Shown here in pieces: positions 1 to 6,520 of a DNA stretch of 6,891 nucleotides. The position numbers were made by a program, and so were the translations under genes. The DNA comes from Eubacteriales bacterium. GTDB taxonomy: Bacteria > Bacillota_A > Clostridia > Christensenellales > Aristaeellaceae. The stretch covers positions 1-6,891 of the forward strand of contig JAUMYC010000137.1 in NCBI GenBank assembly GCA_030528845.1, read 5' to 3'. Positions within the stretch are counted from its first letter, which is position 1, and the number at the start of each line of letters is the position of its first letter. Under the pieces are notes generated by a model. That model worked only from the letters and a program-made list of their open reading frames with translations, was not told the origin of the DNA and ran no database searches.

Positions 1-1070
1 TGCTCCTGCATGGCTTTCACGAGCTGCTTCCGTTTGATGATCCCAACGCCGAAAACCGCGGCGATGTGCACTATTGGGAAGTGTGGCACGGCAAGAAGCC
101 CTTCACCGACTACCGCAAGTTCTTCTTCCGCTATGCGTCGGAGTTTGGCTTCCAGTCCTTCCCGTGCCTGAAAACCGTGGAGGCCTTCACCGAGCCGGGC
201 GACCGCAATGTGTTCTCCCGCGTGATGGAGTATCACCAGCGCAACAAGGCTGCCAACGGCAATATCCTGGCTTATCTGGCGCAGACCTACAAATACCCCT
301 CTTCGTTCGACAACCTGCTGTACTGCTCGCAGCTGTTGCAGGCCGACGCCATCCGCTACGGCGTGGAGCACTGGCGGCGCAACCGCGGCCGCTGCATGGG
401 CGCGATCTACTGGCAGCTCAACGACTGCTGGCCCGTGGCCTCCTGGTCGTCCGTCGATTATTTCGGCCGCTGGAAGGCGCTGCACTATGCCGCCAAGCGC
501 TTCTTCGCGCCGGTGCTGCTCTCCTGTCAGGAGGAAGGCACCCTCACCCAGCGCACCAACGCCAATTCCGAGCTGCCCATCGCCAAGGTGGAAAAGTCCA
601 TCCGCCTGAACGTCTCCAACGAGACGATGCGCGAGGTGCGCGGCGAGGTGAAATGGGCCCTGCGCAGGAACACGGGCGAAGTGCTGCAAAGCGGCGAGCA
701 GGCCGTGGTCGTGCCCGCGCAGAGCGCCCTCTGGCTGGACAAGGTCGAATTCCCGCAGGCGGATCTCTTCGCGGATTACGCCTCCTTTGAGCTCTGGAGC
801 GAAGGCGAGCTCGTCTCGCAGGGCAGCGTGCTCTTCTGCGCGCCCAAGCATTTCCGCTTCATCGATCCGCAGCTGAGCGTCAGCGCGGGCGACGGCTGCC
901 TGACCGTCTCCGCCGGCGCCTACGCGCGCAATGTGGAGATCGTCTGCGAGGACGGCGACGTGCTGCTCGAGGACAACTACTTCGACCTCAACGCGCAGAG
1001 CCGCACCGTGCGCATCCTGCGCGGCGAAGGCAAGGTCTTCCGCGTGCGCAGCGTCTGGGATATCCGCTAA
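1..1070 (+). CDS. GH2 beta-mannosidase, C-terminal part (5' end outside window)
   Basis: Beta-mannosidases of glycoside hydrolase family 2 release beta-linked mannose from the non-reducing end of manno-oligosaccharides. The frame is open from base 3 to the TAA at 1068-1070 (355 visible residues), so the GTG at 66 is an internal valine codon and not the start. The first ~120 residues are the end of the TIM barrel: motifs [15 protein letters not shown] and SEFGFQSFP, whose Glu (codon 141-143) matches the family nucleophile, then [19 protein letters not shown], a typical mannosidase stretch near the active site. The acid/base Asn-Glu motif would lie upstream of the window. After about base 520 the protein turns into beta-rich Ig-like domains, ending with RVRSVWDIR. 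No signal peptide can be judged. The GH36 gene follows 99 bases later on the same strand, which fits galactomannan use. The family call is firm; mannosidase rather than another GH2 activity is likely from the motifs. Confidence 0.88.
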   Translation, partial: LLHGFHELLPFDDPNAENRGDVHYWEVWHGKKPFTDYRKFFFRYASEFGFQSFPCLKTVEAFTEPGDRNVFSRVMEYHQRNKAANGNILAYLAQTYKYPSSFDNLLYCSQLLQADAIRYGVEHWRRNRGRCMGAIYWQLNDCWPVASWSSVDYFGRWKALHYAAKRFFAPVLLSCQEEGTLTQRTNANSELPIAKVEKSIRLNVSNETMREVRGEVKWALRRNTGEVLQSGEQAVVVPAQSALWLDKVEFPQADLFADYASFELWSEGELVSQGSVLFCAPKHFRFIDPQLSVSAGDGCLTVSAGAYARNVEIVCEDGDVLLEDNYFDLNAQSRTVRILRGEGKVFRVRSVWDIR

Positions 1071-1084
1071 CCCCCGCAACGAAA

Positions 1085-1121
1085 CGGAAGCCCCCGGCCG
1101 ATCCTTCGCCGGGGACTTCCG
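1085..1121 (+). other. intercistronic hairpin without a U-tract
   Basis: Bases 1085-1090 (CGGAAG) pair with 1116-1121 (CTTCCG), and 1092-1098 (CCCCGGC) pair with 1108-1114 (GCCGGGG). There is one C/A mismatch and a nine-base loop at 1099-1107, giving 13 pairs. No T-run follows, so it is not a standard intrinsic terminator. Its place just after the GH2 stop suggests an mRNA 3'-end stabiliser or partial terminator that lowers expression of the next gene. That role is inferred. Confidence 0.5.
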
Positions 1122-1169
1122 CCGCACAGGCCCCCGCAAGAACACATTCCAAAGCGAGGAACCGCCATA

Positions 1170-3146
1170 ATGAACAGCATCGTCAGCCCGGAAGACCTCT
1201 CCCTGCGCTCTGTCCTCCCGAACTTCCGCACTCCCGAAGAGCTGCCCGTTTCCTTCACCTGCTCAAAGACCGCGTACCGCGGCCTGCCCGCTTCCTTTCA
1301 TCCCGTCGTGCAGACGCAGACGCTCGACAGCCGCATGCGGCGCACCGTCGTCGTCGGGCGGCACAGGGGCGGGCTGCAGGTGCGCGTGGAGATCACCGAA
1401 TATCAGGATTATCCCGCCGCAGAGATCATCGCTTTTTTCTCCAACGAGGGCAAGACGCCCGGCGAACTCGTTTCCGATTTTAAATCGCTCGATCTGCTCC
1501 TGCCCCTGCCGGGCGCGAGGCTGACCCGCTCCAACGGCGACACCCTGCGCGCGGACGGCTTTGCCCAGTGGACGGAGCCGCTTGAGGGCGCGCTCTCCCT
1601 TTCCCCGCGCGACGGCACCCCCTGCAACGGCGCCTTCCCCTATTTTCGCCTGCAGGGCGAGCAATGGGGCGTGAACGTAGCCGTGGGCTGGCCCGCCGTC
1701 TGGCAGGCGGACGTCATCCCGGAAAAGAAGGACGTGCGCCTGCGCATCGGCCAGAAGCGCTGCCGCATGCGCCTGCAGCCGGGCGAGAGCATGCGCACGC
1801 CGCGCGTGAGCCTCGTGGCCTATCGGGGCGGCGAGGAGCGCGGCCGAAACCTCTGGCGCAGGTGGTATCTCGACCACATCCTGCCGCGCGAAAACGGCAG
1901 GCCCCTGCCGCCGAAGTGCTGCATGCACGTCTTCGGCGCGGAGGGCAAGCCCGAGTTCACCGGCGCGAGCGAGGAAAACCAGCTGCGCGGCCTGCAGGCC
2001 TATCTCTCCCGGGGCGTCAGACCGGACGTCTGGTGGATCGACGCGGGCTGGTATCCCTGCGCCTATGAATGGCCGCGCACGGGCACATGGCGCGTGGACG
2101 AGGCGCGCTTCCCGCGCGGGCTTGCGCCCATCGGCGAAAAATGTGCGCAGGAGGGCGTGCAGCTGCTGCTCTGGTTCGAGCCGGAGCGCGTGCGGCCCGA
2201 TACGGACCTCGCCCGGGAACACCCGCAATGGCTCCTGCACCGCGCGCTGCCCGAGGGCGGCGAGGCGGAGAACATGCTGCTGGACCTCGGCAACGCGCAG
2301 GCCTGCGACCATCTCATCGAGCTCGTGGACGGCCTGATCAAGCGCTCCGGCGTGCGCGTCTACCGGCAGGATTTCAATTTCGACCCCAAGCCCTATTGGG
2401 AGCAGGCCGAAGGAGAGGATCGCATCGGCGCAGTCGAAAACCGGCATGTGCAGGGCTACCTGCGCTATTGGGACAGCCTGCTCGAGCGCAACCCCGGCCT
2501 GTGGATCGACTCCTGCGCCTCCGGCGGCCGCCGCAACGATCTGGAGACCATGCGCCGCGCCGTGCCGCTGCATTACACCGACGTGGGCTACGGCAACCAC
2601 CCCGTCAAGCAGCTCCAGCACCGGCTCATGTTCGAATGGATCCCCTATTTCCGCGCCCACAACATGAACTGGGACGACCCCGTCACCGGCGAATACGGCT
2701 CCTCCGGCAAGCCGCAGGATCGCTTCTCCTATTACGCGGCGCTCGCCCCCGCGCTCACGGACATGCTCGAATGGGACGCCTGCGAGGAGGACTTCGCCCT
2801 CGCGCGCGAGATGCAGCCCATCTGGCGCAGGGCCGCGCAGCGCATGCTCGATTGCGACTATTACCCGCTGAGCGAATGCCGCGCCTCGCGCGAGGACTAC
2901 TACGCCATGCAGTTTCACGACCCGGCCGCGCAGAGCGGCTTTGTGCATGTGCTGCGCAACAACGGCTGCGCGCAGCCCCTTTACTGCCTGCGCATGCGCA
3001 TGCTCGAGCCCGACGCCGTCTATCTGCTCACCAACGCCGAAAGCGGCGTGCAGCTGCGCCTGAGCGGGCGCGACCTGACCGGCGGCGTGGATTTCGCGCT
3101 CCCCCGGCGCTCCGGCGTCCTCTATTTTTACGAAAAACAGCCCTGA
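1170..3146 (+). CDS. GH36 alpha-galactosidase-like glycoside hydrolase
   Basis: This 658-residue protein resembles clan GH-D alpha-galactosidases (melibiase), which remove alpha-galactose from raffinose-type sugars and galactomannan by a retaining mechanism. About residues 1-230 are a beta-rich N-terminal domain, 235-560 the TIM barrel, and the rest a beta-sheet C-terminal domain. Visible barrel motifs are DVWWIDAGWYP (D291), LLWFEPERV (E337, E339), VYRQDFNFDP (D401, the expected nucleophile) and DSCASGGRRND (D457, the expected acid/base). The nucleophile motif is YRQDFN instead of the KWDMN-type of well-studied enzymes, so another alpha-glycosidic substrate is possible. It is slightly shorter than many GH36 enzymes (about 700-750 residues). 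No signal peptide is seen, so it is probably cytoplasmic. The ATG at 1170 is preceded by GAGGA (1156-1160) nine bases away. It probably shares a transcript with the upstream GH2 gene, and a terminator follows 12 bases after the stop. Confidence 0.88.
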   Translation: MNSIVSPEDLSLRSVLPNFRTPEELPVSFTCSKTAYRGLPASFHPVVQTQTLDSRMRRTVVVGRHRGGLQVRVEITEYQDYPAAEIIAFFSNEGKTPGELVSDFKSLDLLLPLPGARLTRSNGDTLRADGFAQWTEPLEGALSLSPRDGTPCNGAFPYFRLQGEQWGVNVAVGWPAVWQADVIPEKKDVRLRIGQKRCRMRLQPGESMRTPRVSLVAYRGGEERGRNLWRRWYLDHILPRENGRPLPPKCCMHVFGAEGKPEFTGASEENQLRGLQAYLSRGVRPDVWWIDAGWYPCAYEWPRTGTWRVDEARFPRGLAPIGEKCAQEGVQLLLWFEPERVRPDTDLAREHPQWLLHRALPEGGEAENMLLDLGNAQACDHLIELVDGLIKRSGVRVYRQDFNFDPKPYWEQAEGEDRIGAVENRHVQGYLRYWDSLLERNPGLWIDSCASGGRRNDLETMRRAVPLHYTDVGYGNHPVKQLQHRLMFEWIPYFRAHNMNWDDPVTGEYGSSGKPQDRFSYYAALAPALTDMLEWDACEEDFALAREMQPIWRRAAQRMLDCDYYPLSECRASREDYYAMQFHDPAAQSGFVHVLRNNGCAQPLYCLRMRMLEPDAVYLLTNAESGVQLRLSGRDLTGGVDFALPRRSGVLYFYEKQP

Positions 3147-3158
3147 CGGGCAGCACAA

Positions 3159-3199
3159 AAGCCCTCCGGAAGCATATCGCTCCCGGAGGGCTTGTTTTT
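3159..3199. terminator. bidirectional intrinsic terminator between the GH36 gene and purC
   Basis: Bases 3159-3169 (AAGCCCTCCGG) pair perfectly with 3183-3193 (CCGGAGGGCTT), an 11-base-pair stem with a 13-base loop. On the plus strand it is followed by GTTTTT, a good U-tract for the GH36 transcript. On the minus strand the stem ends in a run of four T, a weaker tract that can end the purC transcript. The genes converge here with only 69 bases between their stop codons. Confidence 0.9.
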
Positions 3200-3215
3200 C
3201 TTATTGTCTTCTCTC

Positions 3216-3905
3216 TCAGGCGAAGAACAGCTTGGACAGGGTCATCGGGTCGATGTACTGGCCGTCCTTGTACACGCGCATGTTGCCGGAGGCGATCTCG
3301 TCGATCAGCAGCACGTTGCCGTCCTTGTCGTAGCCGTATTCAAACTTGATATCGTACAGGATCATGCCCTTTTCCTGGAGATCATCCGCCACGATCTGGG
3401 TGATCTTCTGGGTCATTTCCTTCATGGTGTCATACTGTGCGTCGGTCATCACGCCCAGAGCGGTCAGGCCGTCCTTGGTGACCAGCGGATCGCCCAGCTC
3501 GTCGTTTTTGAAGGTCATCTCGACATAGGCCGGCAGATCCGCGCCCTCTTCGACATAATCCTTATAGCGGCGATAGAAGGAGCCCACGGCCTTGTGGCGG
3601 CAGATGACTTCCAGACCCTTGCCGAAGGGCGCGCAGGGCACGACTTCCATGGTGGTCTCGTTCAGGTCGGCGTTTACATAGTGGGTGGCGATGCCGGCGG
3701 CGTTGATCTTCTCGAAGAAATAGATGGACATGCGCAGGTTCACGTCGCCCACGCCTTCGATGGTCAGGCCGACGCTGTTCTCGCCGGGATCAAACACGCC
3801 GTCCTTGCCGGTGCAGTCGTCCTTGAACTTGAGCAGGTAATTGCCGTTGTCCAGAGCATACACGTTCTTGGTCTTGCCGGTATACACGAGCTTGAGATTT
3901 TCCAT
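3216..3905 (-). CDS. purC: phosphoribosylaminoimidazole-succinocarboxamide (SAICAR) synthase
   Basis: PurC is a cytoplasmic enzyme of de novo purine synthesis that uses ATP to join CAIR and aspartate into SAICAR. The 229-residue length is close to single-domain bacterial PurC (E. coli about 237). Visible motifs are the nucleotide-loop YTGKTKNVY (residues 8-16), [15 protein letters not shown] (99-113), NDELGDP (134-140), [10 protein letters not shown] (182-191) and DEIASGNMR (202-210). The two classical signatures are only nearly met: V107 stands where T/A/S is usual, Y184 and Y190 depart from the second signature, and the usual DEISPD loop is DEIASG. The C-terminus is short. The ATG is preceded by AGGAG (3922-3918) at 12 bases. 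It is a single-gene unit with its own promoter and a terminator just downstream, not part of a visible pur operon. Assignment is firm despite the divergence. Confidence 0.93.
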   Translation of the reverse strand: MENLKLVYTGKTKNVYALDNGNYLLKFKDDCTGKDGVFDPGENSVGLTIEGVGDVNLRMSIYFFEKINAAGIATHYVNADLNETTMEVVPCAPFGKGLEVICRHKAVGSFYRRYKDYVEEGADLPAYVEMTFKNDELGDPLVTKDGLTALGVMTDAQYDTMKEMTQKITQIVADDLQEKGMILYDIKFEYGYDKDGNVLLIDEIASGNMRVYKDGQYIDPMTLSKLFFA

Positions 3906-3917
3906 TTTAAAAATCCA

Positions 3918-3922
3918 CTCCT
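3918..3922 (-). promoter_or_regulatory. ribosome binding site of purC
   Basis: On the minus strand AGGAG lies 12 bases before the purC ATG. The spacer is slightly long and A/T-rich. It supports the ATG at 3905, since no other in-frame start fits it better. Confidence 0.7.
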
Positions 3923-3953
3923 ATCAACGTACGAAAGTACCGGAAACAAGATT

Positions 3954-3982
3954 AGTATACAGGCAAGCGTGTAAAAACACAA
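3954..3982 (-). promoter_or_regulatory. sigma-A-like promoter of purC
   Basis: On the minus strand TTGTGT (3982-3977) and TATACT (3959-3954) are separated by exactly 17 bases. The -10 box matches five of six consensus bases and the -35 box matches its TTG half. Transcription would start near 3947 and give a leader of about 40 bases, too short for a purine riboswitch. Confidence 0.65.
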
Positions 3983-4009
3983 TAGTGCGGCGTGTTATCA
4001 ATTCCGTAC

Positions 4010-4022
4010 AAAGCCGAACGTT
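4010..4022. promoter_or_regulatory. PurBox-like site (candidate PurR operator)
   Basis: The plus strand reads AAAGCCGAACGTT here. The Bacillus PurR box is AWWWCCGAACWWT, so 11 of 13 positions agree, including the whole CCGAAC core. It lies about 63-75 bases upstream of the predicted purC start of transcription, a distance like that of B. subtilis PurBoxes. A weak second match (ATAGTGCGGCGTG, 3982-3994, 9 of 13 in the inverted sense) lies 15 bases away, but the pair faces outward, unlike the usual inward-facing pair. The function is inferred. Confidence 0.4.
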
Positions 4023-4050
4023 TGCACGGGAATATTCGCGCCCGCGCCTG

Positions 4051-4079
4051 CTGACAAGCGCGCCGTCTTGTGGTATGCT
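4051..4079 (+). promoter_or_regulatory. sigma-A-like promoter of the GH78-like/creatininase operon
   Basis: CTGACA (4051-4056) and TATGCT (4074-4079) are separated by 17 bases; the -35 box matches five of six and the -10 box four of six consensus bases. Transcription would begin near 4086, 30 bases before the chosen ATG. An in-frame TTG at 4068 lies between the boxes and so cannot be the start if this promoter is used. Confidence 0.65.
4054..4071. promoter_or_regulatory. small dyad within the promoter spacer (possible operator)
   Basis: ACAAG (4054-4058) and CTTGT (4067-4071) form an inverted repeat with eight bases between them. It overlaps the end of the -35 box and fills the spacer, where a bound repressor would block RNA polymerase. 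Five-base arms can arise by chance, and the regulator is unknown. Confidence 0.25.
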
Positions 4080-4097
4080 TGTGACAAAGAAACCCCG

Positions 4098-4102
4098 AAA
4101 GG
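4098..4102 (+). promoter_or_regulatory. probable ribosome binding site of the GH78-like gene
   Basis: AAAGG lies 13 bases before the ATG at 4116, longer than the usual 6-9. An out-of-frame ATG at 4105 sits nearer but opens only a shadow reading frame. The site is weak, yet no better one precedes the conserved beginning of the protein. Confidence 0.4.
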
Positions 4103-4115
4103 CGATGAAAACGAT

Positions 4116-5588
4116 ATGCTCCAGCGAGAGATCCTCTTCCCCGTCCGCGTCGTGCTCAGCGAAGGAAACGTCGAAGGCGCGCAGCATCTGTGCACGCCCG
4201 CGCCGCTGCAGTCCACCCTCTCCAACTACACCCGCCCCTATCTCACCGTGCGGGGCAAGGCCGCCCTCGTGCTCGATTTCGGCATGGAAGCCCGCGCGGG
4301 CCTGCGCATCGTCACGCGCGCGCTCTCCTCTCCCAACGCCATCCACAAAAACAAGGCCGCCCTGCCCACTCTGCCCGTGCACATCCGCCTCGGCGAATCC
4401 GTCAGCGAATGCTGCGCGGAGCTGGGCGAAAAAAACGCCACCAACGACCACAGCCCGCGCGATCTCACCGCCGAGCTCGTCGCCATGTCCGACCTCACCT
4501 TCGGCCAGTCCGGCTTCCGCTTTGCGCGCATCGATTTTCCGGATCCCGAATGCGAGGTCTCGATCCTTGCCATCGTCGCAGACGGCATGACCATCGGCGC
4601 AAAGCCGCTCGTCTCCTATGCCGGGCCCGATGCGCAGCTCGCCGCCATCTTCGCCACGGCCAAGCGCACCATAGACCTGTGCGCCGCCGGCGATTATGTC
4701 TGGGACGGCATCAAGCGCGACCGGCTGGTCTGGATCGGCGACATGCACCCGGAAATGCTCGCGCTGACCACCCTCTACGGCCGCACGCCCATGATGGACG
4801 CGTCCATCCGCTTCCTGCGCGATACCACACCCGAGGACGAGTGGATGTGCACCATCGCCACCTATTCCGCGTGGTGGCTCGTCGTGCTGGCCGATTATTA
4901 CCGCATGACCGGCTGCGAAGACCTCGTGCGCGAAAACGCCGCCTACGCCCTCTCGCTCATCCGCCGCTTCCTTTCTTATATCAAGGAGGACGGCGAGATC
5001 ACCACCTACGGCCTTGTGGACTGGCCCACCCACGGCCAACCCGACGAACCCGCCGGGTTCCATGCCGTCGTGCTCGCCATGGCCAAAAAGGCCGCCAAGC
5101 TCTTTGAAGAACTCGGCCTGCCCGGAGCCGACGAGGCGCGCGAGCTCGAGCGGCGCCTGCTGCTCACGCCCATCATCGTCACGCATTCCATGGCCGTGGC
5201 CGGCCTCAAATACTTCGCCACGGGCGAGCTGGACCCGTGCGATATCGAGCTGATGCAGGCGCAGGGCGCAAACGGCCTCTCCACCTTCATGTCCTATTAC
5301 ATCCTCACCGCCTACGCCCGCTATTTCGGCGCGGAGAAGGCCACCGCCATCCTCAAGGAATACTATATGGGCATGCTCTCCCGCGGAGCGACCACCTTCT
5401 GGGAGGATTTCCATCTGAGCTGGCTCGAGGGCTCCGGCCGCATCGACGAGCTGCCCAAGGAAGGCGAAAAGGACCTGCACGGCGACTACGGCGACTTCTG
5501 TTATATCGGCCTGCGCCATTCCCTCTGCCACGCCTGGTCCACCGGCATCATCCGCTATCTGTACGAAAACGGCCTCCTCGCCGAATAA
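4116..5588 (+). CDS. compact GH78-like (alpha-L-rhamnosidase-type) six-hairpin glycosidase
   Basis: This 490-residue protein has the layout of GH78 alpha-L-rhamnosidases, inverting enzymes that release rhamnose from plant glycosides or polysaccharides. Residues 1-~175 form a short beta-rich domain with the stretch GESVSECCAELGEKNATNDH (93-112), recalled from small rhamnosidase-like proteins. About 180-490 fit the (alpha/alpha)6 barrel: WDGIKRDRLVWIGDMHPE (196-213), ATTFWEDF (E430) and SLCHAWSTG near the end. Classical GH78 enzymes have RDERLG or RERLG with a catalytic acid Glu; here the aligned residue appears to be D202. E430 probably matches the general base. It lacks the extra sandwich domains of large rhamnosidases and has no signal peptide, so a cytoplasmic role on small imported glycosides is likely. 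The start at 4116 is preferred because the promoter overlaps the longer alternative. The creatininase-family gene follows 30 bases later. The fold family is fairly sure; rhamnose specificity is not. Confidence 0.75.
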   Translation: MLQREILFPVRVVLSEGNVEGAQHLCTPAPLQSTLSNYTRPYLTVRGKAALVLDFGMEARAGLRIVTRALSSPNAIHKNKAALPTLPVHIRLGESVSECCAELGEKNATNDHSPRDLTAELVAMSDLTFGQSGFRFARIDFPDPECEVSILAIVADGMTIGAKPLVSYAGPDAQLAAIFATAKRTIDLCAAGDYVWDGIKRDRLVWIGDMHPEMLALTTLYGRTPMMDASIRFLRDTTPEDEWMCTIATYSAWWLVVLADYYRMTGCEDLVRENAAYALSLIRRFLSYIKEDGEITTYGLVDWPTHGQPDEPAGFHAVVLAMAKKAAKLFEELGLPGADEARELERRLLLTPIIVTHSMAVAGLKYFATGELDPCDIELMQAQGANGLSTFMSYYILTAYARYFGAEKATAILKEYYMGMLSRGATTFWEDFHLSWLEGSGRIDELPKEGEKDLHGDYGDFCYIGLRHSLCHAWSTGIIRYLYENGLLAE

Positions 5589-5603
5589 ACCACCCCCACT
5601 GCG

Positions 5604-5610
5604 AAAGGAG
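5604..5610 (+). promoter_or_regulatory. ribosome binding site of the creatininase-family gene
   Basis: AAAGGAG ends eight bases before the ATG at 5619, an ideal spacing that fixes this start. No promoter is seen in the 30-base gap after the preceding stop codon, so the gene is translated from the operon transcript. Confidence 0.85.
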
Positions 5611-5618
5611 CGAACGCT

Positions 5619-6428
5619 ATGCAGATCCGCTGGGAATACCTCACCCCCGCCGATTTCAAAACACTCGCCAAGGAGGAGCAGGTCTGCCTGCTGCCCATCG
5701 GCTCGCTGGAACGGCACGGCGAGCACATGCCCTACGGCACCGACGCCCTTGTGGCACACGACGTAGCCTGCCGTGCCGCCGCGCAGGAGCCCTGCGTGGT
5801 CTTCCCGCCCTATTGGTTCGGACAGGTGCACGAAGCCGCCTGCTTCGCCGGCACGATCAACTTCCCCACCGAGCTGCTGCTCAAAATGCTGGAAACTCTG
5901 CTCGACCAGATCGCGCAGAACGGCTTTAAGAAGATCCTCATCGTGAACGGCCACGGCGGCAACCGGCATTTTCTGGAGTATTTTGCCATGTCCCAGCTCG
6001 ACCGCGAGGTGGATTACACCCTCTATATCGCCTTCGTCGTCGGCGGGCCCCATTTCCGGGCGCTCGACATCTGGGAAAAGCCCGGCGGAGGCCACGCGGA
6101 CGAGGGCGAGACCAGCATGGCCATGGCCGCTGCCCCCGGCACGGTCAAAATGGACTGCCAGCCCTTCCCCGAGCCCATCGAGCCGCTGACCGACCTCAAG
6201 CCCCTGCGCGACAAGGGCATCCATACCGGCCTGTGGTGGTACGGCATGTATCCCGAAAACGTGACCGGCCGCCCCTCCGCCGCCACGCAGGAAAAGGGCG
6301 AAGCCGCCCTCAGCGCCGCCGCGCAGGATCTGGTCGACGTCATCCGCACCGTCAAGGCCGACAGCGCCGCCCCGCGCCTGCAGAGAGAATTCTATCAGCG
6401 CGTGAAAGCCATCAAGGATCTCGATTGA
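5619..6428 (+). CDS. creatininase-family metal-dependent hydrolase
   Basis: This 269-residue protein belongs to the creatininase family, whose members hydrolyse amide or related bonds with two metal ions (creatininase itself, formamidopyrimidine deformylase ArfB, the mycofactocin peptidase MftE, and to my knowledge an inositol-pathway hydrolase, IolN). Motifs are LLPIGSLERHGEHMPYGTD (24-42), with E31, H33 and D42 at the places of creatininase E34, H36 and D45; VNGHGGN (109-115), with H112 matching creatininase H120; and GGHADEGETS (157-166), with E162 and E164. Creatininase E122 corresponds to G114, as in many non-creatininase members, so true creatinine hydrolysis is unlikely. It is full length and cytoplasmic by appearance. 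It follows the GH78-like gene by 30 bases with a strong ribosome binding site, so the two probably act on one substrate or pathway. No mycofactocin or flavin genes are visible beside it. The family is firm; the substrate is unknown. Confidence 0.88.
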   Translation: MQIRWEYLTPADFKTLAKEEQVCLLPIGSLERHGEHMPYGTDALVAHDVACRAAAQEPCVVFPPYWFGQVHEAACFAGTINFPTELLLKMLETLLDQIAQNGFKKILIVNGHGGNRHFLEYFAMSQLDREVDYTLYIAFVVGGPHFRALDIWEKPGGGHADEGETSMAMAAAPGTVKMDCQPFPEPIEPLTDLKPLRDKGIHTGLWWYGMYPENVTGRPSAATQEKGEAALSAAAQDLVDVIRTVKADSAAPRLQREFYQRVKAIKDLD

Positions 6429-6438
6429 GCCCTTTTTG

Positions 6439-6463
6439 GCGAACGGAGCTTCGCCCCGTTCGC
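6439..6463 (+). repeat. GC-rich hairpin 1 after the creatininase-family gene
   Basis: GCGAACGG (6439-6446) pairs with CCGTTCGC (6456-6463) around a nine-base loop. It lies 10 bases after the stop codon. No T-run follows, though CTTTTT precedes it. It is the first of three adjacent stem-loops. Confidence 0.6.
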
Positions 6464-6466
6464 AAC

Positions 6467-6489
6467 CCGGAGGGGGACACCCCCTCCGG
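6467..6489 (+). repeat. GC-rich hairpin 2, ten-base-pair stem
   Basis: CCGGAGGGGG (6467-6476) pairs perfectly with CCCCCTCCGG (6480-6489) around the three-base loop ACA. It is very stable and separated from hairpin 1 by only three bases. No U-tract follows on either strand. Confidence 0.65.
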
Positions 6490-6499
6490 ACCTCCCCCG

Positions 6500-6520
6500 G
6501 CAGGGGGCTCCGCCCCCTGC
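6500..6520 (+). repeat. GC-rich hairpin 3 with a GGGGGCTCCGCCCCC core
   Basis: GCAGGGGGC (6500-6508) pairs with GCCCCCTGC (6512-6520) around a three-base loop. Cores of this type recur as dispersed intergenic elements in GC-rich bacteria, so this and its two neighbours may be one copy of a repeat family. That cannot be confirmed from a single copy. Confidence 0.55.

Noticed and set aside
66..68. GTG as start of the first gene
   Set aside because: The same frame is open upstream to base 3 and encodes conserved beta-mannosidase sequence, so the gene is only cut by the window edge.
1263..3158. 631-codon open frame on the minus strand
   Set aside because: It lies codon-opposite the GH36 gene, is rich in Ala, Gly and Val repeats typical of shadow frames and overlaps the terminator.
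2069..3349. 426-codon plus-strand frame inside and beyond the GH36 gene
   Set aside because: It is Arg/Ala-rich, out of frame with conserved GH36 motifs and runs through a terminator into purC on the other strand.
3929..3940. GTAC-GAAA-GTAC mini-hairpin in the purC leader
   Set aside because: Four base pairs are too few to support a regulatory role, and no riboswitch-like structure fits the short leader.
3962..3975. Possible CcpA (cre) site in the purC promoter
   Set aside because: The CAAGCG core fits, but the second half of the palindrome does not, so the match is no better than chance.
4068..4115. 16-residue N-terminal extension of the GH78-like protein from TTG
   Set aside because: The TTG lies inside the predicted promoter, has no ribosome binding site and the added residues look random.
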